The notes below the pieces were generated by a model. The model saw only the letters and a list, made by a program, of their open reading frames with translations. It was not told where the DNA came from and ran no database searches. From Bacteroidales bacterium (lineage in GTDB: Bacteria; Bacteroidota; Bacteroidia; Bacteroidales; UBA932): a DNA stretch of 64,000 nucleotides. Of the stretch, positions 43,671-53,332 are shown in pieces. The stretch's first letter is position 1. Each line of letters opens with the position of its first letter. The stretch is from positions 62,001 to 126,000 of the forward strand of contig JAFSOA010000006.1 of the NCBI GenBank assembly GCA_017447265.1. Reading direction: 5' to 3'. A program made the translations under genes and the position numbers.

Positions 43671-44324
43671 TCAGATTTCAGCCAGAATAGAACTGACGCC
43701 CTTGACCAGTTCCCCCACCTCGACGCGGACCTTCGCGTCGAGCGGCAGGTAATAATCGATGCGCGAGCCGAACTTGATGATGCCGCACTGGTCGCCGGCC
43801 CGCACCGCCATGCCTTTCTTCGCATAACAGACGATGCGGCGCGCAAACCCGCCGGCCAGTTGCTTGAAGAGCACTTCCTTGCCTTCCGGGGTGCGGATGG
43901 CCGTGCAGAAATGTTCATTTTCCTCCGAGGCCTTCGGCTTGAAGGCGAGCAGGTGCTTGCCGGGAAAATACTGGGCGTAGGAGACGGTCCCTGTCACGGG
44001 CCAGAAATTGGCGTGCAGGTCCCAGAAATCCATGTATACCGAAATCATCAGGCAGTCGCGCTGGAGGTAGCCGCCCGCGAAGACAGGGCCGATGAAGACT
44101 ACTTTTCCGTCGGAAACCGCCGATACCAGGTGTTCGTCACCCACCGGCGTACGGTCGGGCACCATGTGGAAATAGGTCTGCCAGGAGCAGAACCAGAGCA
44201 GGAAAATGGTGAGCAGCGTGTTGATCCACCAAACGGGCACCCAGTGCCAGAGCGCAAAGGCAGCCGCGGCGCTGAACAGGTAAACTGCCAGCACCGTTCC
44301 ATAGGTGTTTTTGTCGAGGCGCAT
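43671..44324 (-). CDS. psd: Phosphatidylserine decarboxylase
   Basis: 217 residues, the short form found in Bacteroidota. Two N-terminal membrane helices, then the PSD domain. The self-cleavage site is the Gly186-Ser187 pair in IIKFGSRIDYYL, where the serine becomes the pyruvoyl cofactor. It makes phosphatidylethanolamine from phosphatidylserine. It is one base after the cdsA stop in the leftward operon, so two steps of phospholipid synthesis are coupled. Confidence 0.92.
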   Translation of the reverse strand: MRLDKNTYGTVLAVYLFSAAAAFALWHWVPVWWINTLLTIFLLWFCSWQTYFHMVPDRTPVGDEHLVSAVSDGKVVFIGPVFAGGYLQRDCLMISVYMDFWDLHANFWPVTGTVSYAQYFPGKHLLAFKPKASEENEHFCTAIRTPEGKEVLFKQLAGGFARRIVCYAKKGMAVRAGDQCGIIKFGSRIDYYLPLDAKVRVEVGELVKGVSSILAEI

Positions 44325-44325
44325 A

Positions 44326-45159
44326 TCAGATCAATTGAAATACAAGCAAATAGGCGGCCGCTACCGGAAAGATGAACAGCAGGTCGTCGAAACGGTCGAG
44401 CATGCCGCCGTGGCCGGGAATCAGTTGGCTGGCATCCTTCACGCCGGCGTGGCGCTTGATGAGCGACTCGAAGAGGTCGCCCGGGACACCGACGGCCGAG
44501 ACGATCAGGGCCAGGATCATCCAGTGCGGAAGCGCCAGCACCGGCGCACCCCACAGGGCCCACACCGCCCAGGCGGCCAGAAAGGTAAACGCCGTACCCC
44601 CGTAGACACCTACCCAGGATTTCTTGGGCGAGAGTGCCGGAAAGAGTTTGCGGCTGTTGGTCCGCTGTCCGAAGAGCATGCCCACGCAATAGGCACCGAT
44701 GTCGTTGATCCAGATCAGCACGATCAAGCCCAGGGTCAGGCGCCAGGAAAAGGCACCGCCGGGCCAGGCGATCCGGAGCAGCGAGAGCATCGCCGGCAGC
44801 ACGTACACCAGCGGGAAAAAGGGTTCCGTGGAAAAGGCATGGTCCGCCGCTCCGTCGAAGAGCATACAGAACCACGCTGCGACCAAAGGCAGCACACTGA
44901 GAGCCAGCCAGCGCACCGGGACGCCATAGGCCAGATGCAGGAAGGTCAGCACCACGGCCAGCAGCATGGCCAGCACCACCAGCACCTGCTCCTTACGGTA
45001 GCGGGAGCCGGACACCAGGCGGTAGAATTCCAGGGAGATTGTCACAGTCATCAGGCAGGCCAGCGCCGGCACGCCCCAGGGCAGCCACAGGCAGCCCACC
45101 ACGACGGCGATCAGGATCACGCCGCTGACAATACGCTGCACCAATGTCGATTTTCCCAT
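44326..45159 (-). CDS. cdsA: Phosphatidate cytidylyltransferase
   Basis: 277 residues, a polytopic membrane protein. The C-terminal signature PKKSWVGVYGG...ESLIKRHAGVKDASQLIPGHGGMLDRFDDLLF is that of CdsA. It makes CDP-diacylglycerol, the precursor for phosphatidylserine and thus for the next gene, psd. It is 3 bases after ftsH in the same operon. Confidence 0.96.
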   Translation of the reverse strand: MGKSTLVQRIVSGVILIAVVVGCLWLPWGVPALACLMTVTISLEFYRLVSGSRYRKEQVLVVLAMLLAVVLTFLHLAYGVPVRWLALSVLPLVAAWFCMLFDGAADHAFSTEPFFPLVYVLPAMLSLLRIAWPGGAFSWRLTLGLIVLIWINDIGAYCVGMLFGQRTNSRKLFPALSPKKSWVGVYGGTAFTFLAAWAVWALWGAPVLALPHWMILALIVSAVGVPGDLFESLIKRHAGVKDASQLIPGHGGMLDRFDDLLFIFPVAAAYLLVFQLI

Positions 45160-45162
45160 CGG

Positions 45163-47178
45163 TCAGTCTTTTTGTCCTTCCGCCTCCTGAGGGATTGCCT
45201 GCACCTCAGGCGTTTCTTCTTCGCGCAGGAGCTTGTTGGGGTCCACCCCGCCCTTGCGCGGGCCGAAGATGGCTTCGAGGTCTTCCGAGAACACCACTTC
45301 GCGCTCCAGCAACAGCTTCGCCAGCTGCTCGAAGCCTTCGCGGTTTTCCGTCAGCACCTTCAGCGCCGTGGCGTGCGCCTGTTCGATGAGGCTCTTCACC
45401 TCGTCATCGATCAGTTCCGCCGTCTTCTCGCTGTAAGGCTTGCTGAACGCCATGTCGCGGCTGCCCGTCGAATCGTAGTACGACAGATTGCCCACCTTCT
45501 CGCTCATGCCGAAATAAGTAACCATGGCATACGCCTGCTTGGTCAGTTTCTCCAGGTCGGAGAGCGCCCCGGTCGAAATGCGGCCGTTGACGATCTCTTC
45601 GGCCACGCGGCCGCCGATGGTGGCCGCCATCTCGTCCATCATCTGCTCCGTAGTGGTGAGCTGCCGCTCTTCGGGCAGGTACCAGGCAGCGCCCAGGCTC
45701 TGTCCGCGCGGGATGATGGTGACTTTCAGCAGCGGGTTGGCGTTGGGCAGCAGCCAGCTGACCGTGGCGTGTCCCGCTTCGTGATGGGCGATCGTATTCT
45801 TTTCTTCGGGCGTGATGATCTTGCTCTTGCGCTCCAGGCCGCCCACGATACGGTCGATGGCATCGAGGAAGTCCTGTTTCTCCACCTCCTGCTTGTTCTT
45901 GCGGGCGGCGATCAGCGCGGCTTCGTTGCACACGTTGGCGATGTCGGCACCGCTGAAGCCCGGGGTCTGCTTGGCCAGGAAGTCCATCTGGAAGCCCGGT
46001 GCGAGCTTGATGCCGCGCAGGTGCACTTTGAAGATCTCGAGGCGTTCCTTGAGCTCCGGCAGGTCCACATGGATCTGACGGTCGAAGCGGCCGGCGCGCA
46101 TGAGGGCCTTGTCGAGGATATCGGCGCGGTTGGTCGCGGCCAGGATGATGACGCCTGAGTTGGAGCCGAAACCGTCCATCTCGGTCAGGAGCTGGTTCAG
46201 CGTGTTCTCTCGCTCGTCGTTCGAGGTGAAACCGGCATTCTTGCTGCGGGCACGGCCCACGGCGTCGATCTCGTCGATAAAGACGATGCACGGGGCTTTT
46301 TCCTTGGCCTGGCGGAAGAGATCGCGCACGCGGGAAGCTCCCACGCCCACGAACATTTCCACGAAGTCGGAGCCCGACATGGAGAAGAAAGGCACGTCGG
46401 CCTCACCGGCCACGGCCTTGGCCAGGAGCGTCTTGCCGGTGCCCGGAGGGCCCACCAGCAGCGCGCCCTTAGGGATCTTGCCGCCCAGGGCGGTGTATTT
46501 CTTCGGATTCTTCAGGAAATCCACGATCTCCTTCACCTCGACCTTGGCCTCTTCCATGCCGGCCACGTCCTTGAAGGTAACTTTCACGTTGTTGGACTTC
46601 TCATAGAGCTTGGCCTGCGATTTCCCGACATTGAAGATGCCGCCGCCGGGACCGCCGCCCATGCTCCGCATCGGGCGCATGAAGACGAAGAACATGCCCA
46701 GCAGGAGCAACGGGAAGATCACCCATTCGATGATCGGTCCCCAATAGCTCTTGTGCTCGTCGACGACCACCTTGAACTGTTTCTCGGCGGGCAGCGACTC
46801 CACCAGCGCGTCAAGCTGGTTTTCGGCGTCGAATTTCTCCGACACCAGGAAGTAGAAGTGCGGCCCGGCCTTGGGCTCGCGGCCGCCGTAGAGGTTCTTG
46901 TATTTTTCGAGCGCGGACTGCCGCAGGTAGATCTCTCCCTTGTGCTCGTTGCGCACGTAGACCAGCTTGTCCACGTCGCCGCTGACCAGCAGGCCGTCCT
47001 TGACGTCGATCCACTCTTTCTTCAGGGGATTGGCCGTACCTGTGGACGACCACATGTAGGCCAGGCCCAGCAGCAAGAAGATATAGATCAGCGAGAACCA
47101 GTTGAAGCCCCGGTGCGGCTGCCGTGCGGGGCGCGGACGGCGGTTGTCGTCCGGCCGATAGTTGTTGTTGTCTTCCAT
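45163..47178 (-). CDS. ftsH: Membrane AAA+ protease FtsH
   Basis: 671 residues from [10 protein letters not shown]; the start at 47178 gives a 1-base overlap with the rsfS stop (TGATG). Two membrane segments (about 25-43 and 137-156) flank a periplasmic domain. The AAA domain has Walker A GPPGTGKT and Walker [10 protein letters not shown]; the zinc-protease motif is HEAGH. FtsH degrades unstable membrane and cytosolic proteins. A longer frame upstream lies inside rsfS. Confidence 0.97.
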   Translation of the reverse strand: MEDNNNYRPDDNRRPRPARQPHRGFNWFSLIYIFLLLGLAYMWSSTGTANPLKKEWIDVKDGLLVSGDVDKLVYVRNEHKGEIYLRQSALEKYKNLYGGREPKAGPHFYFLVSEKFDAENQLDALVESLPAEKQFKVVVDEHKSYWGPIIEWVIFPLLLLGMFFVFMRPMRSMGGGPGGGIFNVGKSQAKLYEKSNNVKVTFKDVAGMEEAKVEVKEIVDFLKNPKKYTALGGKIPKGALLVGPPGTGKTLLAKAVAGEADVPFFSMSGSDFVEMFVGVGASRVRDLFRQAKEKAPCIVFIDEIDAVGRARSKNAGFTSNDERENTLNQLLTEMDGFGSNSGVIILAATNRADILDKALMRAGRFDRQIHVDLPELKERLEIFKVHLRGIKLAPGFQMDFLAKQTPGFSGADIANVCNEAALIAARKNKQEVEKQDFLDAIDRIVGGLERKSKIITPEEKNTIAHHEAGHATVSWLLPNANPLLKVTIIPRGQSLGAAWYLPEERQLTTTEQMMDEMAATIGGRVAEEIVNGRISTGALSDLEKLTKQAYAMVTYFGMSEKVGNLSYYDSTGSRDMAFSKPYSEKTAELIDDEVKSLIEQAHATALKVLTENREGFEQLAKLLLEREVVFSEDLEAIFGPRKGGVDPNKLLREEETPEVQAIPQEAEGQKD

Positions 47179-47537
47179 CACGCTTCGGGATCGGTATAAG
47201 TGGTTTTCACGGCATCGGCCCACAGGTCTTCCAGGCGGTAGAACAGTCGCTGGTCGGTCTTGAAGATATGGACCACGATATCACTGTAATCGAGAATGAT
47301 CCAGAAGGCGTTCTCGCGGCCCTGCTTGCGCAGGACGCTGCGGCCGTACTCCTTCTCCATCATCTCTTCGACATAGTCGGAAATGGCGACGACCTGGGTC
47401 GTCGAGTCTGCATTACAAATCACGAAATGGTCCGCGATGGCGGTTCCGATCTTCGTCAGGTCGAGCGAAACCACATCCTGGGCCTTTTTCTCCAACATCG
47501 CGTCGGCGATTACGCCGACTTCACTCTTGGTCTTCAT
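47178..47537 (-). CDS. rsfS: Ribosome silencing factor RsfS
   Basis: About 119 residues from MKTKSEVGVI (the longer frame begins in the promoter). The motif HFVICNADSTTQVVAISDYVEEMM and the end WIILDYSDIVVHIFKTDQRLFYRLEDLWADA are diagnostic. RsfS blocks subunit joining when nutrients are short. First gene of the rsfS-ftsH-cdsA-psd operon. Confidence 0.94.
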   Translation of the reverse strand: MKTKSEVGVIADAMLEKKAQDVVSLDLTKIGTAIADHFVICNADSTTQVVAISDYVEEMMEKEYGRSVLRKQGRENAFWIILDYSDIVVHIFKTDQRLFYRLEDLWADAVKTTYTDPEA

Positions 47538-47549
47538 CAATAATTGAAC

Positions 47550-47582
47550 TATCTTTGCAAAGTAAATGATCTTACAAAGATA
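47550..47582. promoter_or_regulatory. Face-to-face promoters of birA and rsfS
   Basis: Plus strand TATCTTTG at 47550-47557 (for birA) and minus strand TATCTTTG at 47575-47582 (for rsfS). The two predicted start points lie close together and the transcripts would overlap by a few bases. Confidence 0.5.
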
Positions 47583-47626
47583 GAACTTTCTTACAAATAT
47601 CCCGCCATCCGGGAACAACTGAAAAT

Positions 47627-48391
47627 ATGGCAGATTTCATCCACTGGTTTGACACCATCGACTCCACCAACACGCGCCTGCTGGCAGACAAGGGCTCCCT
47701 GCCCGACCGGACGGTCTATGCCGCCCTGTTCCAGACAGCGGGGCGCGGCCAGAAGGGGAACCGCTGGGAAAGCCGTTCCGGTGAGAATCTGACCTTTTCC
47801 ATCCTCCTCAAGCCGGAGGCGCTTCCGGCCCGCGAGCAGTTCGTTCTCTCGCAGATCGTCGCGCTGGGCCTGCTGGATTTCCTGAGCGCCGAAGGCGTGC
47901 AAGCCACCATCAAGTGGCCCAACGACATCTATGTGGGTGACAAGAAGATCTGCGGCACGCTGATCGAGCCGACGCTGGCGGACGGCCGGGTGGTTTCGGC
48001 CGTGGCGGGCATCGGGCTGAATCTGAACCAGCGGGACTTCGACCCTTCCCTGCCCAATCCTACGTCGCTGGGCCTGGTCACGGACCGGCGCTACGATGTC
48101 AAGGAGACGCTGCCCCGCGTGCTGGCGCCCGTTTTCGCGCGCTGCGACAAGCTCGGATCGCCGTTTGCGCGCAACGGCTATGATGCGGAATACCTGGCCC
48201 AGTTGTACCGGCGCGGCGAATGGCGCGACTTCGAGGAGATGCCGGCTACCGTCGTTCCGACGGAGCATCGATCGGGCCGCCGCATCCAGGCCCGCATCCT
48301 CGGCATCGATCCTGAATCCCGGCTCCTGCTCGAGCACCGGGACGGCACCATTCACACCTACGGCTCGAAGGAGATCAAGTATATTATTTAG
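47627..48391 (+). CDS. birA: Biotin-protein ligase
   Basis: 254 residues, catalytic domain only; the N-terminal DNA-binding domain of E. coli BirA is absent, so it should not be a repressor. Biotin/ATP loop GRGQKGNRW (39-47), IKWPNDIYVGDKKICGTLIE (catalytic Lys) and the small C-terminal SH3-like domain. It attaches biotin to acetyl-CoA carboxylase. The 3' end overlaps rpe by 8 bases on the opposite strand. Confidence 0.95.
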   Translation: MADFIHWFDTIDSTNTRLLADKGSLPDRTVYAALFQTAGRGQKGNRWESRSGENLTFSILLKPEALPAREQFVLSQIVALGLLDFLSAEGVQATIKWPNDIYVGDKKICGTLIEPTLADGRVVSAVAGIGLNLNQRDFDPSLPNPTSLGLVTDRRYDVKETLPRVLAPVFARCDKLGSPFARNGYDAEYLAQLYRRGEWRDFEEMPATVVPTEHRSGRRIQARILGIDPESRLLLEHRDGTIHTYGSKEIKYII

Positions 48392-49043
48392 CGGTTTTGA
48401 GGGCGCGGATGGCGGCCAGGGGATTGGCGGAGGAGAAGGCGGCGGAGCCGGCAACGAAGACGCCGGCGCCGAGGCGTTCGAGTTCGGCGATGTTCGCCGT
48501 GCTGACACCCCCGTCGACCTGGATGAAGCAGTCGGCGCCCTGAGCGGCGATCATCTCTGCCAGGACCCCTACCTTTTCTGTCGTCTCCGGAATGTACTTC
48601 TGGCCGCTGTAGCCCGGATGCACGCCCATCACCACCACGTAGTCGATCTGCCGCAGCCAGGGAATCAGCACCTCGGCCGGTGTCTCGGGATTGATGGCCA
48701 CCCCCACTCCCATGCCGCAGGAACGCACCAGACGGATGGTGGAACGGAGCTGACGGAGATTGCAGGCCTCATAGTGGAAACTCAGGTACTGGACGCCCAG
48801 TTTGGCAAAACGCTCGACGTAGGTCCAGGGCTCGATGATCATCAGGTGTGCGTCGAGCGGCTTCTGCGCGACGCGGGCAATCGCCTGGCACACCGGAAAG
48901 CCGAAGGAAATGTTCGGAACGAAGATGCCGTCCATCACGTCGAGATGGAACCAGCCCGCCGCACTGCGGTTGACCATGCGGCAATCCCGTTCGAGATGGC
49001 CGAAGTCAGCGGAAAGCATGGAAGGAGCGATGACGCGGGGCAT
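48384..49043 (-). CDS. rpe: Ribulose-phosphate 3-epimerase
   Basis: 219 residues, a TIM barrel. IAPSMLSADFGHL, HLDVMDGIFVPNISFG, DAHLMI, MGVHPGYSGQKYIPET and QVDGGVSTANI are the metal- and phosphate-binding blocks. It belongs to the pentose phosphate pathway. Two bases after pepD, so probably cotranscribed. Confidence 0.97.
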   Translation of the reverse strand: MPRVIAPSMLSADFGHLERDCRMVNRSAAGWFHLDVMDGIFVPNISFGFPVCQAIARVAQKPLDAHLMIIEPWTYVERFAKLGVQYLSFHYEACNLRQLRSTIRLVRSCGMGVGVAINPETPAEVLIPWLRQIDYVVVMGVHPGYSGQKYIPETTEKVGVLAEMIAAQGADCFIQVDGGVSTANIAELERLGAGVFVAGSAAFSSANPLAAIRALKTAK

Positions 49044-49045
49044 GG

Positions 49046-50479
49046 CTAGACCGTTTTAAGTACGTCGAGCAGAACCGCCCAGAAGCGTTCGAGGGAAGCC
49101 AGGTCAAGCCTTTCGCCCGGCGCGTGAACGCCGCGCAGTGTGGGGCCGAAAGCGATCATGTCGACATCGGGGAATTTTTCCGTGAAGAGACCGCATTCAA
49201 GGCCGGCATGGATGGCCCGGACGACCGGTTCCCGGCCGAAAAGCCGCTTGTAAGAAGCCACGCAAACGTCCTTGATATGCGAATTCATATTCGGTTTCCA
49301 TCCAGGATAACCATCTGAATGTCTTACTTCTGCACCAGCCAGCTCAAGCACTGCCGCAACTCGCTGCGAGAGGAAGATGCGCTGGCTGTCGACGGCGCTG
49401 CGCTGCATGGTTCCCACGACGATCTTCTGCCCGCTGTCAATCCGGACGGAGGCCAGGTTGGTCGAGGTTTCGATCAGTCCCGGGATGTCGGGGCTCATGG
49501 CGATCACGCCGTGCGGGATGGCCAGCAGGGCGCGGATGAGGCGGCCGGCCGTCGCACGGTCGATGGCAGAAGCCGGCCGTTCGACGGGTTCCGCATGAAA
49601 ATACAGGCCCGGATCGGTCACGGCGTACTCGGCTTTCAGGCGGGCCGCCAGGTTGTTGAACCGGGCGATGACCTCTTCTTCGCTGTGGGCCGGAATGGCC
49701 AGCACGACCTCGCCGCCGCGGGCGATGGCGTTGCGCTTGTTGCCGGCGATGATGTGGCAGAGGTCCACGTTGAGCGGCCAGATCTCGTTCAGGAAACGCG
49801 CCGTCTGCTGCACGCCGTTGAAGCGACCCTTGTCGATGTCGTCGCCGCTGTGTCCGCCCAAACCGCCGCCGAGCGTGAATTTCATTGTCACGTCGCCCGG
49901 CGCCAGCTTTTTCTCGTGGTAGCTGAAGGTGCCGACCGTATCCATGCCGCCGGCGCAGCCGACGCAGAAATAGCCTTCGTCTTCGTCATCCAGGTTGATG
50001 AGCGTCTTGCCCGTGATGAAGCCTTGCTTCACCGCACGGGCGCCGTCCAGCCCTGTTTCTTCCGAAACGGTGAACAGGCACTCCACCCGTGGATGCGCAA
50101 TCGTGTCGTCGTCCAGGATGGCCATCGCCGACGCCACGCCGATGCCGTTGTCTGCGCCGAGCGTCGTGTCGTGGGCGATCATCCAGCCGTCTTCGATCAC
50201 GAAATGGATGGGATCTTTGGAAAAATCGAAATTGGAGGTGCTCTTCTTCTCGCACACCATGTCGGTATGGCCCTGGAGAACGACAGTAGGACGGTCCTCA
50301 TAGCCTTTCGAAGCCGGCTTGGCGATCATCACGTTGCCGACCTTGTCGGTCTTGCATTCGAGTCCGCGCTGCTTCGCGAACGCCTGCAGGTAGGCGACCA
50401 TTTTTTCTTCATGACCGGATTCACGCGGGATACGGGTGATCTCACGGAAAAAATCCAGGACTTTTTCTGTATTCATCAT
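49046..50479 (-). CDS. pepD: Aminoacyl-histidine dipeptidase (M20 family)
   Basis: 477 residues. Zinc ligands of the M20 family: His in VLQGHTDMVCEKK, bridging Asp in LGADNGIGVA, the Glu pair in SEETGLDGA, and the late His in GVHAPGERLD. PepD (carnosinase type) hydrolyses Xaa-His and other dipeptides in the cytoplasm. It follows dnaA on the same strand by 21 bases, a gap short enough for cotranscription. Confidence 0.95.
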   Translation of the reverse strand: MMNTEKVLDFFREITRIPRESGHEEKMVAYLQAFAKQRGLECKTDKVGNVMIAKPASKGYEDRPTVVLQGHTDMVCEKKSTSNFDFSKDPIHFVIEDGWMIAHDTTLGADNGIGVASAMAILDDDTIAHPRVECLFTVSEETGLDGARAVKQGFITGKTLINLDDEDEGYFCVGCAGGMDTVGTFSYHEKKLAPGDVTMKFTLGGGLGGHSGDDIDKGRFNGVQQTARFLNEIWPLNVDLCHIIAGNKRNAIARGGEVVLAIPAHSEEEVIARFNNLAARLKAEYAVTDPGLYFHAEPVERPASAIDRATAGRLIRALLAIPHGVIAMSPDIPGLIETSTNLASVRIDSGQKIVVGTMQRSAVDSQRIFLSQRVAAVLELAGAEVRHSDGYPGWKPNMNSHIKDVCVASYKRLFGREPVVRAIHAGLECGLFTEKFPDVDMIAFGPTLRGVHAPGERLDLASLERFWAVLLDVLKTV

Positions 50480-50500
50480 AGCCTTATGTTTAGCGATTGG

Positions 50501-51937
50501 TTACTCGGGGCTGTTGAGCTGACGCTCGATGTCGTGGACGAAACCGCGGAAACTGCGGTCGGTGTCCATGAGGTCGCTCACCGTGTTGCAGGCATGGAGT
50601 ACGGTGGCGTGGTCTTTCCCGCCCAGCTGGGCGCCGATGGAGGAAAGGGAGGTCTTGGTCAGGCTACGGCTCAGGAACATGGCGATCTGGCGTGCCTGGA
50701 CAATCTCGCGCTTGCGCGTCTTCGAGAGGAAGACATCGTCGCTGATATTGAAGTAGTTGCAGACGGCTTCCTGGATCTTGCCTACGGTGATCTCGCTCTT
50801 CGGGTCGGTGACCACGCGGTCGACCAGGCGCTGCGCGAGTTCCATGGTGATCTCCTGCTTGTTGAAGGTGGCGTTGGCGATCAGGGAATAGAGAATGCCT
50901 TCCAGTTCGCGGACATTGGTCTTGACGCTCTGGGCCACGAAAGAGAGCACGTCGTCGGAGATGGTGACGCCTTCACGCGCACACTTGGCCTGAAGGATGG
51001 CCAGCCGCGTCTCATAGGCCGGGGGCAGCAGTTCCGCGTTCAGGCCCCACTTGAAGCGGGACAGCAGGCGCTGGTCGAGGCCCTGCAGCTCCACGGGGGG
51101 CTTGTCGGAGGTGAGGATCAACTGCTTTCCGCTCTGGTGCAAGTAGTTGAAGATGTGGAAGAAGGCGCCCTGGGTGCCTTTCTTCTCGGCGAAGTCCTGC
51201 ACGTCGTCGATGATCAGCACGTCGATGAGCTGGTAGAAGCGCAGGAAATCCGCCACCTTGTTGCCGTTGTTCGCGCTCTTGGCCGAGCAAGCGGCGTTCA
51301 TATACTGGTTCTGGAAGGTGTTCGCACTGACGTAGAGCACCACTTTCTCGGGGAAGCGGGCCTTGACCGCGATGCCGATGGCCTGGGCCAGGTGCGTCTT
51401 GCCGAGGCCGGGGCCGCCGTAGATGAACAGCGGGTTGAAGGTGCTGCGGCCGGGATTGGCGGCGATACTCTCCCCTGCCGAACGGCCGAGCCGGTTGCAC
51501 GAGCCTTCGATGAAGTTCTCGAAATTGTAGATTGGATTGAGGCAGGGATCAATGTTGAGCTTGCGCAGGCCGGGAATGATATAGGGGCTGCCCGTGTAGT
51601 GGGCGCCCATGTCGGGGAGAGGAATCTCGGCATTGCGGGGTTTGCCGCCCTTCGGCCGTTCCTCGACATAGATGTCGTCGAGGATGCGGACTTTGTAGAC
51701 GAGCGAGACGTCCGGTCCGATCTCCCGGCGGAGCACTTTGCTCAGGATACCGATGAAATGTTCCTCGATATACTCGCGCCAAAAGTCGGAAGGGACCTCG
51801 ATCGTCAGCCGTTGCGCATCGAGCGCGATCGGCTTGATCGGGCCAAACCATGTCTTGAAAGACTCTTCATTCAGGTTGTCCCTGAGAATCTCCAGACAGC
51901 GGTTCCAAACTGCTATGACGGGGTTGTCGGAAGTCAT
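50501..51937 (-). CDS. dnaA: Chromosomal replication initiator DnaA
   Basis: 478 residues with domain I (SFKTWFGPIKPIAL), a linker, the AAA+ domain (Walker A GGPGLGKT, Walker B VLIIDDVQDF) and the C-terminal DNA-binding domain (LGGKDHATVLHACNTVSDL). Full length. The gene ends 21 bases before pepD. The intergenic region upstream is strongly AT-rich. Confidence 0.98.
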   Translation of the reverse strand: MTSDNPVIAVWNRCLEILRDNLNEESFKTWFGPIKPIALDAQRLTIEVPSDFWREYIEEHFIGILSKVLRREIGPDVSLVYKVRILDDIYVEERPKGGKPRNAEIPLPDMGAHYTGSPYIIPGLRKLNIDPCLNPIYNFENFIEGSCNRLGRSAGESIAANPGRSTFNPLFIYGGPGLGKTHLAQAIGIAVKARFPEKVVLYVSANTFQNQYMNAACSAKSANNGNKVADFLRFYQLIDVLIIDDVQDFAEKKGTQGAFFHIFNYLHQSGKQLILTSDKPPVELQGLDQRLLSRFKWGLNAELLPPAYETRLAILQAKCAREGVTISDDVLSFVAQSVKTNVRELEGILYSLIANATFNKQEITMELAQRLVDRVVTDPKSEITVGKIQEAVCNYFNISDDVFLSKTRKREIVQARQIAMFLSRSLTKTSLSSIGAQLGGKDHATVLHACNTVSDLMDTDRSFRGFVHDIERQLNSPE

Positions 51938-52163
51938 CGGTTCAGGTTACTTTCCAACAACAAAATTGGGGAAAAAATGGGGATTAAAAAAAATTTTTTT
52001 TGTTGTTTTTTTAATTTTTTCCGCAATGTGCTGACAATCAAGAAAAAATTTTTTCTGTTTTTGTTTTGCACTGATAATCAGCCACTTGCAAAGTCGCAAA
52101 ACGCATATTTTCCTGACGCTTATAGACTTATAGCCCTTACAATGCTTAAAAAATTAAAGGGGC
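51938..52163. other. AT-rich region upstream of dnaA (origin not supported)
   Basis: 226 bases with long A and T runs (around 51970-52060). I found no clear TTATCCACA-type DnaA boxes, only weak matches such as TTTCCAACA near 51952, so replication origin is a possibility but not a supported call. A minus-strand dnaA promoter should lie here, but no TAnnTTTG was found. Confidence 0.35.
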
Positions 52164-53279
52164 TCAATCGATCTTCACGACGAAGGCGCCCGGGAACTTT
52201 TTCTGAATGCCCGGAAGACGGCGCGCGGCTTCCTCTCTGGAGGGATAGTTACCAACAGAATACTTGTAAAAACCGTTGATAAACCGGACCCGGTATTCCA
52301 GCACGCCCTTGAGCTCGGGAGAGCCGTTTTTCAACTTTTTCGAAGACGCCAGGATCTGGATCTCGTAGTGCGGGCCCACGACGGCGGGCGAAGGAGCCGG
52401 CGGATTGACAGGTTCCAGGTCCTCCTCGGAGGTTTCGAGCACAGCGGGATCGAAATCAAACGAGCCGTCCGTATCATAGGTATGCTTGAAAGAAGCAAAG
52501 GCGTCGAAGATATTGTCGGCGATCTTCTGCCGGTTGTCGGCGTTGTTGAGCTTCGTGCGGTCGGAACTGTTGGAGAGGAAGCCCACTTCGATCAGCACGG
52601 AGGGCATCGTGGTACGCCAGAGAACCATGAGCGGCGCCTGGCGCACGCCCCGGCTCTTCTTGATGGGGCCGTGGCTGATGAACTGCTGCTGCACCAGCGA
52701 CGCAAAGGCGATGCTCTGCTCGAAATGGGCGTTCTGCATCAGGTTGAAGATGATGTAGGATTCCGGATTGTCGGGATCGAAGCCTTCGTAGGTCGTGGAG
52801 TAGTCTTCCTCCAGCAGGATCACGGAGTTCTCCCGCTTGCAGACGGCCATGTTCGACTCGCTCTTGTCGGTACCCATGACGAAGGTCTCGGTGCCCGAAG
52901 CCGCCGTCGATTTGGCGGAATTGACGTGGATCGAGATGAAAAGGTCGGCATGGTTGCGGTTAGCGATGTTCCCGCGCTCGGCCAGTTCCACGAACTTGTC
53001 GGTCTTGCGGGTGTAGATGACCTTGACATCGGGAAATTCTTTCTGGATCCGCGCACCCAGGCGCAGGGCCAGGTCGAGGTTGATCTGCTTCTCGCTCAGT
53101 TTGCTCTGCTTGGAAACGGCGCCGGGGTCGTGCCCGCCGTGCCCGGCGTCGATGACCACGGTCTTGAGCCGCAGCCCTCCCTCCTGGGCGGAAACGGGAC
53201 GGGGCAGCGTCAGAAGCACGAAAATGGCCAGCAGGATCATTCCTGGCCGGAACAGCGCTTTATTTGAGCACGATGGCAT
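52164..53279 (-). CDS. N-acetylmuramoyl-L-alanine amidase with SPOR domain
   Basis: 371 residues with a signal peptide. Amidase_3 zinc motifs: VVIDAGHGGHDPGA (His), DLFISIHVNSA (His) and SVLIEVGFLSN (catalytic Glu). The C-terminal ~75 residues (HYEIQILASSKKLKN ... FYKYSVGNYPSREEAARRL) form a SPOR domain that targets denuded glycan at the division site. It cuts peptide from MurNAc for cell separation. A -7 box (TATATTTG, minus, 53319-53326) lies 39 bases upstream. Confidence 0.94.
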   Translation of the reverse strand: MPSCSNKALFRPGMILLAIFVLLTLPRPVSAQEGGLRLKTVVIDAGHGGHDPGAVSKQSKLSEKQINLDLALRLGARIQKEFPDVKVIYTRKTDKFVELAERGNIANRNHADLFISIHVNSAKSTAASGTETFVMGTDKSESNMAVCKRENSVILLEEDYSTTYEGFDPDNPESYIIFNLMQNAHFEQSIAFASLVQQQFISHGPIKKSRGVRQAPLMVLWRTTMPSVLIEVGFLSNSSDRTKLNNADNRQKIADNIFDAFASFKHTYDTDGSFDFDPAVLETSEEDLEPVNPPAPSPAVVGPHYEIQILASSKKLKNGSPELKGVLEYRVRFINGFYKYSVGNYPSREEAARRLPGIQKKFPGAFVVKID

Positions 53280-53318
53280 ATTACTTGCTTATTTTTTATA
53301 TTTTTGCCGATTAATTAG

Positions 53319-53326
53319 CAAATATA
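53319..53326 (-). promoter_or_regulatory. -7 element of the amidase gene
   Basis: TATATTTG on the minus strand, 39 bases before the ATG. Confidence 0.45.
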
Positions 53327-53332
53327 CGAATT

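Noticed and set aside
49319-52279. 986-codon plus-strand frame
   Set aside because: Antisense shadow of pepD and dnaA.
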